Assembly: GCF_014235785.1 (NCBI RefSeq)
Contig: NZ_CP060137.1
Coordinates: 558,001 to 622,000 of the forward strand
Source of the DNA: Bacillus sp. PAMC26568
GTDB lineage: Bacteria; Bacillota; Bacilli; Bacillales; Bacillaceae
Reading direction: 5' to 3'
DNA length: 64,000 bases
The notes under the pieces were generated by a model that was not told the origin of the DNA, did no database searches, and was given only the letters and a program-made list of their open reading frames with translations. A program made the translations under genes and the position numbers. This document shows positions 8,704 to 17,338 of the stretch, piece after piece; the stretch's first letter is position 1, and the number at the start of each line of letters is the position of its first letter.

Positions 8704-9371
8704 TCTCCAGTCAGCATCCTGTATCCATATCCGTAGATGGTTTCGATTTTTAAATCAGGCATCTTTTTCCGCAGGCGCCTGACGAGATCGTCAACTACCC
8801 GGTCTGTTCCAAAGTAATCGCTTCCCCAAATGTGCTCAATCATTTGCTCGCGCGAAAAGGCCTGGCCTTTATTGTGTAAAAACAGGAGCAATAAATCAAA
8901 TTCCTTTGAGGTTAAATTTAAGTTTTCCCCATTTAGGGAGACGGCCCGTACTTTTTCATCAATGGTGTAAGGAGGGAGCTGCACACTTGTTTTTACTGTA
9001 CTTGATTCGTAAACACGGGTCAGAAGCTTTTGTACACGGATGACTAGTTCTCTGGGAAGGAATGGCTTTGAAATGTAGTCATCACTTCCAAGCTCCAGCC
9101 CTAAAACCCGGTCAATATCCGTATCTCTTGCTGAAATAAAAATAACAGGAGTATCTGGTGCAGCTGCTTTTATTTCTTTTATTAATTGATATCCGTCAAC
9201 ATCAGGAATCATAATATCGAGAACCCAAAGATGGGGAGCTTCATGAATGGCCTGGCGCGCTTTTTCCCCATTTGTAAATGAGGTTATTTTCCAGCCTTCT
9301 TTTTCGAGGTATTTTGTTAATAAATCATTTAAATTCTGTTCGTCTTCTACGAGAAAAATAGAATAAGACAA
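8700..9371 (-). CDS. cssR: secretion-stress response regulator CssR
   Basis: A 223-residue OmpR/PhoB-class regulator. The receiver domain spans about 1-120 with acidic pocket LVEDE, phospho-acceptor Asp52 (LDIMIPDVDG) and Lys in SKPF. The C-terminal winged helix has LTSKEFDLLLLF and RVVDDLVRRLRKK. It probably starts with TTG at 9371, with AAGGAG about 12 bases upstream. In B. subtilis CssR activates htrA and htrB under secretion or heat stress; here it is transcribed divergently from an htrB-like gene and co-transcribed with cssS, the same arrangement. Confidence 0.92.
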   Translation of the reverse strand: MSYSIFLVEDEQNLNDLLTKYLEKEGWKITSFTNGEKARQAIHEAPHLWVLDIMIPDVDGYQLIKEIKAAAPDTPVIFISARDTDIDRVLGLELGSDDYISKPFLPRELVIRVQKLLTRVYESSTVKTSVQLPPYTIDEKVRAVSLNGENLNLTSKEFDLLLLFLHNKGQAFSREQMIEHIWGSDYFGTDRVVDDLVRRLRKKMPDLKIETIYGYGYRMLTGE

Positions 9372-9437
9372 TCTGATTCACACTCCTTCTTACACGTCAT
9401 TATACAACGTCTTTCCTGATATGGTCATCATTTGACA

Positions 9438-9484
9438 ATTTCCCATAATCTTTTCATCTTTCTCCCAAAAAGATTATTTATAGT
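9438..9484 (+). promoter_or_regulatory. htrB promoter with putative CssR operator repeats
   Basis: Three pyrimidine-rich octamer-like copies, TTTCCCAT, TTTTCATC and TTTCTCCC, occur at roughly 10-12 bp spacing upstream of TATAGT at 9479-9484. No good -35 box sits 17 bp upstream of that -10, as expected for an activator-dependent promoter. From memory, htrA and htrB promoters of B. subtilis contain TTTTCACA-like octamer repeats needed for CssR control; the match here is by eye. Confidence 0.5.
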
Positions 9485-9518
9485 AGGGTTAACAAAGAAA
9501 ATACTAGGAGGAAGTAAA

Positions 9519-10778
9519 ATGGGATATTACGATGATACAGAACGGAAAGATACATTATTGGATAAAGATTCTCGTGAAATCATGGTCAGAACACAGCCGC
9601 AAAAAAAGCCATCAAGATGGAAAGGAATTATGTCATCGGTCATCAGCGGTGTTGTCGGCGGAGCGCTTGTGCTTGGAGTTCAGCCTTTCTTTGATGATGA
9701 GACAGGCAGCAATGAACCTTCATATTCCATTGATTCTAATACGACAGAAGAAAACGATTCAAATCCAGTGAATACACAGCCGATCAGTCAAACGAGCGAT
9801 ATTGCGGATATGGTGGAAAAACTAACGCCGGCAATCGTCGGGATATCAAATAAACAGCAGCAACAGCAAGGATTTGGCGGCGGAACCCAGGATGCTGAGG
9901 CTGGAACGGGGTCAGGTGTTATTTTCAAAAAAGATGGAGATACAGCTTATATCATTACTAATAATCATGTAATTGAAGGTGCAAACAGCATTGAAATCTC
10001 TTACTCAGATGGAGAAAAGTCTCAGGCTGAACTTGTTGGGGCCGATCCATTAACAGATATGGCTGTCCTGAAAATCGACAGCAAATATGCAAAAGCGGTT
10101 GCTGACTTTGGTGATTCAGGCCAGCTCCGTGCCGGTGAAAGAGTTGTTGCAATCGGAAACCCGCTAGGTCTTGATTTCTCTCGAACAGTAACAGAAGGCA
10201 TCATTAGCGGAACAGACCGTACGATTCCAATCTCGACTTCTGAAGGAAATTGGGAGCTAAATGTTATCCAGACAGATGCTGCGATTAATCCGGGGAATAG
10301 CGGAGGACCGCTTCTGAATATGAACGGTCAGGTCATTGGAATCAACAGCCTGAAAATCAGCCAGGATGGTGTTGAAGGATTGGGATTTGCGATTCCAAGC
10401 AACGACCTGCAGCCCATCGTCGATGAACTATTAGAAAAAGGAAAAATAGACCGCCCATTCTTAGGGGTCGGATTGCTGGACCTAAGCGAAGTGCCGGAGC
10501 AATACCGCACAAACACACTTCAGCTGCCAAATGAGGTTACAGAGGGAGTGTTCGTCCAAGGTGTGAGTCCATCTTCACCAGCTTCTGAGGCTGGCATGCA
10601 GGAAGGTGATGTCATCGTGTCAATGAACGGCACTGAAATAAAGAATTCAAATGAACTTCGGAAATTCCTCTACTCACAAACAAGCATTGGCGATGAAATC
10701 GAAGTTGAATTTTACCGCCAGGGAGAGAAGGTAACCGAGAAAGTGACTCTGTCTCAAAAAGAGGTTGTGAATAGTTAA
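9519..10778 (+). CDS. htrB: membrane-anchored HtrA-family serine protease HtrB
   Basis: A quality-control protease of 419 residues acting at the outer face of the membrane. A cytoplasmic N-terminus of about 35 residues is followed by one TM helix (about 37-56) and a low-complexity Asn/Thr/Gln linker. The trypsin-like domain has catalytic His150 (TNNHVIEG), Asp180 (DPLTDMAVLK) and Ser261 (NPGNSGGPL). One PDZ domain follows from about residue 315 (FLGVGLLDL ... GVSPSSPASEAGMQEGDVI). ATG at 9519 is chosen for the AGGAGG at 9506-9511; a longer TTG start would have no such site. The neighbouring cssRS pair points to YvtA/HtrB rather than HtrA. Confidence 0.93.
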   Translation: MGYYDDTERKDTLLDKDSREIMVRTQPQKKPSRWKGIMSSVISGVVGGALVLGVQPFFDDETGSNEPSYSIDSNTTEENDSNPVNTQPISQTSDIADMVEKLTPAIVGISNKQQQQQGFGGGTQDAEAGTGSGVIFKKDGDTAYIITNNHVIEGANSIEISYSDGEKSQAELVGADPLTDMAVLKIDSKYAKAVADFGDSGQLRAGERVVAIGNPLGLDFSRTVTEGIISGTDRTIPISTSEGNWELNVIQTDAAINPGNSGGPLLNMNGQVIGINSLKISQDGVEGLGFAIPSNDLQPIVDELLEKGKIDRPFLGVGLLDLSEVPEQYRTNTLQLPNEVTEGVFVQGVSPSSPASEAGMQEGDVIVSMNGTEIKNSNELRKFLYSQTSIGDEIEVEFYRQGEKVTEKVTLSQKEVVNS

Positions 10779-10790
10779 TACAGATTCCAA

Positions 10791-10820
10791 AGCGGCTTCA
10801 AATATTGAAGCCGCTTTTTT
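10791..10820 (+). terminator. htrB terminator
   Basis: AGCGGCTTC and GAAGCCGCT arms with a 6-nt loop, then a T run. Confidence 0.93.
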
Positions 10821-10840
10821 CCACTATTTTGAAATAGGGA

Positions 10841-10891
10841 TTGAAAACCGACACTTATGTCGTTTATAATAACGACATAAGTGTCGGTTTT
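10841..10891 (+). promoter_or_regulatory. MFS/TetR promoter with its -10 box in the loop of a perfect 21-bp inverted repeat
   Basis: TTGAAA (10841-10846) and TATAAT (10865-10870) are separated by 18 bp. The bases 10844-10864 and 10871-10891 are perfect reverse complements, so the six-base loop is exactly the TATAAT box. Each arm contains its own smaller palindrome, CGACA-N4-TGTCG, of TetR-operator size, one in the -35/-10 spacer and one at the start site. The downstream operon ends in a TetR-family gene, so autorepression through two operators is the natural reading. Confidence 0.85.
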
Positions 10892-10914
10892 ATTTCGAAT
10901 AGGGAGAGGACAAT

Positions 10915-12186
10915 ATGGCAGATGCCAGAGGGTTACTAAAGAACAAATCGTATCTTTACTTGATTTCGTCACAAGCTGTTTCAAGCCTTGGGGATTGGCT
11001 TGATATGCTGGCCATTTTTGCTTTGGTCGGATTAAAATGGGAAGCTGGTTCATTTGAGATGGCGATGACAGGAATGGCCATGTTTGCACCAATGATTGTA
11101 CTTAGTCCATTTTGCGGTGTTCTTGCCGATCGGTATGATCGGAAAAAGCTCATGATTTTTTCAGATGTTATAAGAGCGGCAGTTGTCGTTGGCTTTGTTT
11201 TTGCTCCATCGCTGCCTTATCTTCTTGTTCTGCTGGTGATGAAAAGCGGATTTGGAGCCCTGTTTGATCCAGCAAAGAATGGGAAAATAAAGGAGATCGT
11301 AGACGGAGATCATATGCAGCAGGCCGTTTCCATTAGCGGAATCATTGAAAATGGAAGTAAAATCATTGGACCAGTGATTAGTGGAATCCTGGTTTCAACA
11401 GCAGGAGTTTATTGGGCATTTTACTTAGATGCATTAACGTTCGTTGTTTCTGCTCTCCTGTTAATCAAAGTGCCGAAAAGTAAATTTTTGATGGAAAAGC
11501 ATGAAGGAGATACTGGCTTTATGCTTTGGAAGCAAATGAAGGAAGGTTTGTTCGTTTTACAAAAAACTAAACTCGTTTTTACAGGTTTATGGATCTTATG
11601 CCTTACCTTGCTTGTTATCCAAATTATTGACACTCAGCTTATGATTCTTTTAAGAGAAATTGAAAATGTGAACCCTGTTTCTCTTTCTGGTATTGCTATC
11701 GCGGCAAATGGAATAGGAATGCTCGTTTTCTCCATCTTCCTGACCAGATTGAAAATACGAACTATATTGCCCTATCTTGGAATGGGGGCGCTAATTTTAG
11801 GAATATGTATTGTAACAATGCCGCTTTCGATTCATCTGCCAATTACTGTGATATGGGTCATGTTTCCAATCGGATTTTTCCTGAGCGGAATTGCAGCAGG
11901 TGCTATTTTCATTCCCTTTCAGCTCTCTGTTCAAAAAGCTGTGCCGGTAGAGTATACAGGCCGGGTTTTTGGTACAATTGATGGGATGACAACTTTGGCT
12001 GCATTGATTGGCATGGTTGGTGGAGGAATACTCGCTGAACGATTCGGTGCTGTGTTTGCTTATCTTTTTTCAGGAACACTCCTCATTGCAGCAGGAACCA
12101 TTACAATGCTTGCTAAAAATAGACTAGAAGGCGGGAAAGTCAGTGCCAAAGGTGAGCGAAACGTACAAGGAGAAACGCCGGCTTGA
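10915..12186 (+). CDS. MFS efflux transporter
   Basis: A 423-residue, 12-helix major facilitator protein, probably a proton-driven exporter. The loop 2-3 signature is GVLADRYDRKKLM, and AERFGAVFAY appears in the second half. N-terminal helices start at about residue 20. The best-known relatives are EntS/YfiS-like exporters of the drug-resistance branch. GGGAGAGG precedes the ATG. It overlaps the TetR gene by 44 bp, and both lie behind the operator-promoter at 10841-10891. The substrate is not evident. Confidence 0.85.
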   Translation: MADARGLLKNKSYLYLISSQAVSSLGDWLDMLAIFALVGLKWEAGSFEMAMTGMAMFAPMIVLSPFCGVLADRYDRKKLMIFSDVIRAAVVVGFVFAPSLPYLLVLLVMKSGFGALFDPAKNGKIKEIVDGDHMQQAVSISGIIENGSKIIGPVISGILVSTAGVYWAFYLDALTFVVSALLLIKVPKSKFLMEKHEGDTGFMLWKQMKEGLFVLQKTKLVFTGLWILCLTLLVIQIIDTQLMILLREIENVNPVSLSGIAIAANGIGMLVFSIFLTRLKIRTILPYLGMGALILGICIVTMPLSIHLPITVIWVMFPIGFFLSGIAAGAIFIPFQLSVQKAVPVEYTGRVFGTIDGMTTLAALIGMVGGGILAERFGAVFAYLFSGTLLIAAGTITMLAKNRLEGGKVSAKGERNVQGETPA

Positions 12187-12757
12187 ACTGCTTCAAAAAG
12201 CTGAAAAGGTATTTATAGCAAAAGGCTTCAGTTCTACAACAATGTCAGACATAGTGGAAGCATCGGGTTTGAGCCGCGGCGGAGTCTATCATTATTTTTC
12301 CAGCACAGATGAGATCTTCAGAGCCATTATTGAAGAGGATGACAGAGGGGGAAAGCTGTATTTCAGCAATCTTGCTGCCAAACACAAAAGTGTGTGGGAG
12401 GCCATTGAACATCATCTTGAGGAATATAAAAAGGCCCTTCAACATGCAGAGGAAGACCTCGGTATCGTGAAAATAGAATATTTTATGATGGGTTGGCGTG
12501 ATCAAGAAAGAAAAAGCTATATTAGCAAACGATTTGGCCTTTGGAATGAAATGTTTTCTGGCTTGATTCAGACCGGTGTGGAACGCGGAGAATTTAAGCC
12601 GCTTCAGCCGGTTGATACGATTGCCTTATTTATGATTAATGTGCTTGATGGCATTCACCTCCAGACTCTGATTATTGGACATGAACAGTATGAAGCAAAA
12701 GGGCAAATAGATTCATTGCGATTCTATTTGAAAACAGCCTTGCAAGTTAATGAGTAA
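12143..12757 (+). CDS. TetR family repressor, YfiR-like
   Basis: A 204-residue regulator. The N-terminal HTH spans about residues 10-58 (FIAKGFSSTTMSDIVEASGLSRGGVYHYF); the C-terminal helical domain is the ligand-binding and dimer part. The wording SRGGVYHYFSST and WRDQERRxY resembles B. subtilis YfiR, which neighbours the MFS gene yfiS. GTG start at 12143, with GGCGGG upstream; an alternative GTG lies nine bases on. It overlaps the MFS gene, so it is co-expressed and most likely represses its own operon at the dual palindrome. Confidence 0.85.
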   Translation: MPKVSETYKEKRRLELLQKAEKVFIAKGFSSTTMSDIVEASGLSRGGVYHYFSSTDEIFRAIIEEDDRGGKLYFSNLAAKHKSVWEAIEHHLEEYKKALQHAEEDLGIVKIEYFMMGWRDQERKSYISKRFGLWNEMFSGLIQTGVERGEFKPLQPVDTIALFMINVLDGIHLQTLIIGHEQYEAKGQIDSLRFYLKTALQVNE

Positions 12758-12764
12758 AAATCAG

Positions 12765-12790
12765 TCCACAGCTAAATGCTGTGGATTTTT
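12765..12790 (+). terminator. terminator of the MFS/TetR operon
   Basis: TCCACAGC and GCTGTGGA arms with a 5-nt loop, followed by TTTTT. Confidence 0.9.
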
Positions 12791-13102
12791 GGTATGGTTT
12801 TTTAAGAGGTAATTGACAGAGAGGTCAGAAACCCGGTGTAAGCGGTCAAAAACCATTGGGTCATATATACAAGACAAGCAGTCAGAATAGGTTCGAACGG
12901 TCACAAATTAATTCTGTAATTTTTCACCCATAACTATTCCACAATAATTATCCAGCATTTTCTTCCCGCACCTTCCCTCATAAAACCGGAATCATTTCGA
13001 ACAAATATGATAACACAAAATCATGGCTCGCAAATAACATTGCAGCTAGTTACATAAAATAATCAAAACATAAATGGATGCCATTATATAAGGAGCACAA
13101 CG
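12791..13102. other. intergenic stretch with degenerate GGTCA repeats
   Basis: No gene is apparent. Between 12821 and 12912 the motif GGTCAGAAACC / GGTCAAAAACC / GGTCA / GGTCACAAA recurs irregularly, on the pattern of the other short intergenic repeats in this window. An AAGGAG site for the following gene lies at the end. Confidence 0.5.
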
Positions 13103-14572
13103 ATGAACTTACAACTTTTACTAGGGGAGATCGGTCATCCTGCTAGAACAGAGGGTGGCATGGAAACAGTTGATATAAAAGGAATCGAGGCTAATTCTTC
13201 GAAGGTTGAAGAAGGCTATTTATTTGTGGCCATTACAGGATATGAAAGAGACGGACATGATTTTATTCAGGACGCAATCAGCAGAGGGGCAGCTGCTATT
13301 ATTGGGGAGAAAGATATACATGATTTACCGGTTCCTTATACTAAGGTAGAGAATAGCCGGGATGCCCTCGCTAAGCTTGCCGCGGGTTTTTATGATTTTC
13401 CTTCAAAGAAACATCTCATGATCGGAATTACTGGCACCAACGGGAAAACAACGACTTCGTTTATGCTGCGGCATATCCTTGAACGTGCCGGCTACTCATG
13501 TGCATTGTTTGGAACAGTTCATAATGTGATAAATGGAAAAACGTACGATTCAAAGAATACGACTCCTGATTCACTTGATTTGCAGCGTTTGCTCGCTAAA
13601 AGCAATGATGAGATTGTCATTATGGAAGTATCTTCGCACGGCTTGGCACAAAAAAGGCTTGAAGGCATTGAATATGATATCGGCCTGTTTACAAATCTTG
13701 CTCATGAGCATTTGGATTTTCATGATACGATTGAAGAATATTTCGAAGTGAAGCAGCTGCTTTTTTCTAAGTTAAAACATGGAGGACAAGCTATCATCAG
13801 TACACATGATGAGTGGGGAGTGAAGCTTGCAAGTATATTAAAACAGCGGAATATTCAAGTATCGACTTTTGGGAAATCGCTTGAAGACGATCTTATTTTT
13901 GATTCAGACAGTGATGTTCACTGTTCTGATTTTGACTTGAATGAAGGGGGCCATCAGCTTCATTTTCAGATGACGATTCCAGGTTTGCATAATATCTATA
14001 ATGCATCGATGGCCTATCTTACTGGCAGAAAGATAGGGATTGATTCTGACCGGCTAAGAGAAGCATTCCAATCGTTTCCTGGCGTGCCGGGAAGATTTGA
14101 AATGTACAGTCATCCTAAAGATGCAACAGCAGTTATTGATTACGCCCATACGGCAGATGCTTTTTCTTACTGTCTAAAAACAGCAAGGGATTGCGGAGCA
14201 AAACGGATTCTTCATGTGTTTGGCTTCAGAGGAGACCGTGATGAAAGCAAACGTGCGGAAATGATGGAGATTTCCTCAGCAATAAGTGACTGCACGTTTT
14301 TAACTTTAGATGACTTGAATGGCATCGATAAAGATAAAATGATCGCTGAGTTGGAAAAGTACAGTAAAATGTCAGGGGAAGAGACAAATCAAGTGATACC
14401 TGACAGAACGCTCGCAATAAAAAAGGCTTGGGATACCGCCGAAGCTGGAGATTGGATTCTCGTGACAGGAAAAGGGAGTGAATTGTATAAAGAAGAATAT
14501 GCACTTCCATCCAAATCTGATCAGGAAACCTTCGCATTGTTACTTGATCAAAATAAAATAGCAGCAACCTAA
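13103..14572 (+). CDS. MurE-family Mur ligase paralogue lacking the DNPR motif
   Basis: A 489-residue ATP-dependent amide ligase with MurE architecture. The N-terminal UDP-MurNAc binding domain (about 1-95) has DIKGIEANSSKVEEGYLFVAI; the central ATPase has GITGTNGKTTTSFML (about 113) and TNLAHEHLDFHDT, and the Lys of EVKQLLFSKL in the place of the carbamoylated lysine; the C-terminal domain has FPGVPGRFE and VIDYAHTADAF. At the point where MurE enzymes carry DNPR (meso-diaminopimelate) or DNPA-type (lysine) specificity motifs, this protein reads TLDDLNG. It stands alone, outside any dcw cluster. The added amino acid is therefore unknown; it may be a specialised, non-essential ligase rather than the housekeeping MurE. 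Confidence 0.8.
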   Translation: MNLQLLLGEIGHPARTEGGMETVDIKGIEANSSKVEEGYLFVAITGYERDGHDFIQDAISRGAAAIIGEKDIHDLPVPYTKVENSRDALAKLAAGFYDFPSKKHLMIGITGTNGKTTTSFMLRHILERAGYSCALFGTVHNVINGKTYDSKNTTPDSLDLQRLLAKSNDEIVIMEVSSHGLAQKRLEGIEYDIGLFTNLAHEHLDFHDTIEEYFEVKQLLFSKLKHGGQAIISTHDEWGVKLASILKQRNIQVSTFGKSLEDDLIFDSDSDVHCSDFDLNEGGHQLHFQMTIPGLHNIYNASMAYLTGRKIGIDSDRLREAFQSFPGVPGRFEMYSHPKDATAVIDYAHTADAFSYCLKTARDCGAKRILHVFGFRGDRDESKRAEMMEISSAISDCTFLTLDDLNGIDKDKMIAELEKYSKMSGEETNQVIPDRTLAIKKAWDTAEAGDWILVTGKGSELYKEEYALPSKSDQETFALLLDQNKIAAT

Positions 14573-14573
14573 A

Positions 14574-14613
14574 AAATAAACGCGAAGAGGTTATTCTCTG
14601 CGCGTTTATTTTT
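14574..14613 (+). terminator. terminator of the MurE-like gene
   Basis: AAATAAACGCG and CGCGTTTATTT arms are perfect complements around an unpaired loop; T residues follow. Confidence 0.9.
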
Positions 14614-14641
14614 GTAAAGGGCATTTGACATTCGAAAGTAA

Positions 14642-14675
14642 TGTAAAGCTCCCTATACGTAAAGGGAGCTTTACA
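14642..14675. other. isolated 12-bp perfect hairpin
   Basis: TGTAAAGCTCCC and GGGAGCTTTACA flank a 10-nt loop. No T run follows, so it is not a simple terminator. It lies 16 bp before the start of a broken gene and could be a relic operator or leader structure. Confidence 0.7.
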
Positions 14676-14691
14676 AGGGTGGCTGAACAGC

Positions 14692-15019
14692 ATGAAAAAC
14701 AGGATTAAAGATTTGCGTGCTGTTTGGGGTGTAAGTCCGTGCTGCTGGTATTTTTTCAATCATTTTATTGGTTCACTTAGGCGGATGCGCTATTTCTAAA
14801 ATTATCCTTTCTGTGAAATTAAGCAGCGGGTCAGTTGATGAGAGCAATACAATGCTGGACTCTTATATACGATAGCTGGATGGAATTGGTGCTGCTATTT
14901 TTCTAATGACTTCATTACTTACAGGAGATTGGAAATTTTTCATATTTAGCGTGCCATCCGTCATCATTGTGATTCTCGCGGCAAAGTTTTCAAAAGAAAG
15001 CTTGAGTATCTTGACATAA
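14692..15019 (+). pseudogene. broken small membrane protein gene (frameshift plus internal stop)
   Basis: An ATG at 14692 opens MKNRIKDLRAVWGVSP, then the frame must shift near 14735 to continue. From there to 15019 one frame reads hydrophobic segments (AAGIFSIILLVHLGG, and later FFIFSVPSVIIVILA) interrupted by a single in-frame TAG at about 14867. I see at least one frameshift and one nonsense codon, so this is a dead gene of about 108 codons. The start resembles the first helix of an XRE-type HTH, but that is weak. The hut promoter lies in its last codons and beyond. Confidence 0.55.
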
Positions 15020-15039
15020 ATCAGTTTCAATCATACACT
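15011..15039 (+). promoter_or_regulatory. probable hut operon promoter
   Basis: TTGACA at 15011-15016 and TACACT at 15034-15039 are separated by 17 bp, about 50 bp before hutP. It overlaps the end of the broken gene upstream. Confidence 0.65.
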
Positions 15040-15089
15040 AACAGTAGACATTAGTTTATCAGAAAATTCAGTATGAAGTGAGAATAGAT

Positions 15090-15536
15090 ATGAGGATACA
15101 ACCAGATCACCGAATTGGAAAAAATGCAATGCAGCTCGTTCTGCTTGGAGAAGATGATAGTCATTACGGAGAACTGCTGACACAGCAGGGGTTCCAATTT
15201 TGTCAGGGAAAAACGGGTTCAATGGAGACGCATAAAGTAGTGGCGGCCATTGAAACTGCGGCAAAGCGTTCTGGCGTTATTTCAGCTGAAGGGTATCGTG
15301 AAACACATTCGCTTTATCATGCCATCATGGAAGCGCTTCATGGCGTGACGAGGGGCCAGGTTCAGCTTGGAAGTGTACTTCGGACCGTTGGTTTGAGATT
15401 TGCCATCGTAAGAGGAAAGCCTTACGCAGCAGAAGCGGAAGGTGAATGGATTGCAATTGCTCTTTATGGCACAATAGGTGCTCCTGTTAAGGGATCAGAG
15501 CATGAGGCAATGGGTTTGGGAATTAATCATATATAA
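15090..15536 (+). CDS. hutP: histidine-responsive antiterminator HutP
   Basis: A 148-residue RNA-binding regulator that, with L-histidine and Mg2+, binds NAG triplets in the hut leader and prevents termination before hutH. The sequence [43 protein letters not shown] and the ending [22 protein letters not shown] follow B. subtilis HutP almost throughout, including the metal-ligand histidines of the HxxxH and HGV regions. I use ATG at 15090, with AAGTGAG upstream, which gives the usual length; an in-frame GTG lies 12 bases earlier. It is the first gene of the hut operon. Confidence 0.96.
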   Translation: MRIQPDHRIGKNAMQLVLLGEDDSHYGELLTQQGFQFCQGKTGSMETHKVVAAIETAAKRSGVISAEGYRETHSLYHAIMEALHGVTRGQVQLGSVLRTVGLRFAIVRGKPYAAEAEGEWIAIALYGTIGAPVKGSEHEAMGLGINHI

Positions 15537-15540
15537 GATG

Positions 15541-15628
15541 CGCCCATAGTTATGAGATAGCAGGGGGCTGTATCGGTAGAAAACACTGTTTAGAGTGTTT
15601 CTATTGGTATGGCCTCCTTTTTGTTTTT
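15541..15628 (+). promoter_or_regulatory. HutP-controlled attenuator between hutP and hutH
   Basis: Several TAG triplets (15547, 15558, 15577, 15591) lie in and before a long stem: AGGGGGC pairs with GCCTCCT, and GGTAGAAAACACT pairs, with G-U pairs and one bulge, with AGTGTTTCTATTG. A T-rich tail (TTTTTGTTTTT) follows. This matches the established B. subtilis mechanism, in which histidine-loaded HutP binds UAG triplets and melts the terminator. Confidence 0.85.
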
Positions 15629-15631
15629 CAA

Positions 15632-15775
15632 TTGGCTCTTTTCGGTTGTTGCTTTTCGGGTCGTATTCCGTGCATTCAATTTTTAAATCCGAGTCAATTC
15701 TAAAAGTTTTAGCAGAAAAGACCGAGGCGTAACGATGCATTTGACGAAAAATAGCAAGCTATTCGAAAAACAGCC
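15632..15775. mobile_element. MITE-like element, divergent copy in the hut leader
   Basis: It begins TTGGCTCTTTTCG-GTTGTTGC and ends CGAAAAACAGCC, the same terminal inverted repeats as the elements at 21414-21603 and 24382-24477. The 144-bp interior has diverged. It has no coding capacity. It sits between the attenuator and hutH, so it is transcribed within the operon. Confidence 0.6.
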
Positions 15776-15805
15776 ATTCATTTTGATCAAAAGAGGAGCA
15801 GGCAA

Positions 15806-17338
15806 ATGATTGAATTAACGGGGGATTCACTGACAATTGAAGCTGCGAAAAAGGTTTTATATGAGAAGGATGTTATTCATATTCCTGAATATGTATGGGA
15901 GAAGGTTGAAAAAAGCCGCAAAGCTGTTGAAAACATTGTGGCTCAGAAGAAAGTTGTTTATGGAATCACCACGGGATTTGGAAAATTCAGCGATGTGCTG
16001 ATTGATGCCGAGCATGCAGAAGAGCTGCAAATCAATTTGATTCGCAGTCATGCATGCGGTGTAGGGGATCCTTTTCCTGAAGAAGTATCAAGGGGAATGC
16101 TTTTGCTTCGGCTTAATGCATTGTTAAAAGGATTTTCTGGTATACGCAAAGAGGTTTTATCTTTATTTGTTGAGTTATTAAATCATGAAATTCATCCGGT
16201 TGTACCCCAGCAAGGATCACTCGGTGCAAGCGGAGATTTAGCGCCGTTGTCACACATGGCTTTAGTTTTGGTAGGTGAAGGGGAAGTCTTTTATCATGGG
16301 CGGCAAATGCATACAGAGGAAGCGTTTAAGATGGCGGGGCTGCATCCAGTCACGCTGCAGGCAAAAGAAGGTTTGGCTTTAATCAATGGAACCCAGGCTA
16401 TGACGTCAATGGGTCTTGTCAATTACATTGAGGCTGAAGCGGTTGCTCTGCAAGCAGATTATATCGCATCGATGACGATTGAAGGTCTCAGGGGAATTAT
16501 TGATGCGTTTGATGAGGATATTCATATTGCCCGGGGCTATTCAGAGCAAATTCAAGTAGCAGAGAGAATCAGGGGGATTTTAAAAGGCAGCTATCTCGTG
16601 ACACATCAGGGAGAGCTGAGAGTGCAGGATGCGTACTCCTTAAGATGTATTCCTCAGGTACATGGAGCGAGCCATCAAGTCCTTTCATATGTAAAAGATA
16701 AACTTGAAATTGAAATGAACGCTGCAACCGATAATCCGCTGATTTTCGATGAAGGAAAAAAGGTTTTGTCTGGAGGCAATTTTCACGGTCAGCCAATTGC
16801 GTTTGCAATGGATTTCTTGAAGGTGGGCATGGCAGAGCTTGCGAATATTTCAGAACGTAGAATTGAAAGGCTGGTCAATCCGCAGCTGAATGATCTGCCG
16901 CCGTTTTTAAGCCCGATGCCAGGTCTGCAGTCTGGGGCAATGATCATGCAGTATTGTGCAGCGTCGCTTGTCTCTGAAAATAAGTCGCTTGCACACCCGG
17001 CTAGTGTTGATTCGATCCCCTCGTCAGCTAATCAGGAAGATCATGTCAGCATGGGGACCATCGCCTCAAGGCACGCCTATCAAATCATACAAAATTGCAG
17101 ACGTGTGCTTGCGATTGAAATGATTTGTGCAATGGAAGCAGCAGCTTTCCGCGGAATAGAAAAAATGGCAGAGACAACGAGAACGTTTTATCTTCACGGG
17201 AGAAATGTGGTGCCGGCGATAACGAAGGACAGAGTTTTTTCAAAAGATATCGAAGCTGCAGCAGCATGGCTAAAGAAGGCGGACTTAAAGAGACTGGAAA
17301 AAGACAATTACGACACGAAGGGGGAAATCGTATCATGA
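15806..17338 (+). CDS. hutH: histidine ammonia-lyase
   Basis: A 510-residue cytoplasmic lyase, the first step of histidine use: L-histidine to trans-urocanate plus ammonia. The self-forming MIO cofactor triad Ala141-Ser142-Gly143 lies in [19 protein letters not shown]. Other family blocks are [12 protein letters not shown] near residue 52, LINGTQAM and NAATDNPL. Length is typical. AAGAGGAG precedes the ATG. The stop overlaps the hutU start as ATGA. Expression depends on readthrough of the HutP attenuator upstream. Confidence 0.98.
   Translation: MIELTGDSLTIEAAKKVLYEKDVIHIPEYVWEKVEKSRKAVENIVAQKKVVYGITTGFGKFSDVLIDAEHAEELQINLIRSHACGVGDPFPEEVSRGMLLLRLNALLKGFSGIRKEVLSLFVELLNHEIHPVVPQQGSLGASGDLAPLSHMALVLVGEGEVFYHGRQMHTEEAFKMAGLHPVTLQAKEGLALINGTQAMTSMGLVNYIEAEAVALQADYIASMTIEGLRGIIDAFDEDIHIARGYSEQIQVAERIRGILKGSYLVTHQGELRVQDAYSLRCIPQVHGASHQVLSYVKDKLEIEMNAATDNPLIFDEGKKVLSGGNFHGQPIAFAMDFLKVGMAELANISERRIERLVNPQLNDLPPFLSPMPGLQSGAMIMQYCAASLVSENKSLAHPASVDSIPSSANQEDHVSMGTIASRHAYQIIQNCRRVLAIEMICAMEAAAFRGIEKMAETTRTFYLHGRNVVPAITKDRVFSKDIEAAAAWLKKADLKRLEKDNYDTKGEIVS

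Noticed and set aside
17125-17334. N-terminal extension of the hutU frame into hutH
   Set aside because: The ATG at 17335 overlaps the hutH stop, has GAAGGGGG upstream and gives the normal HutU length.
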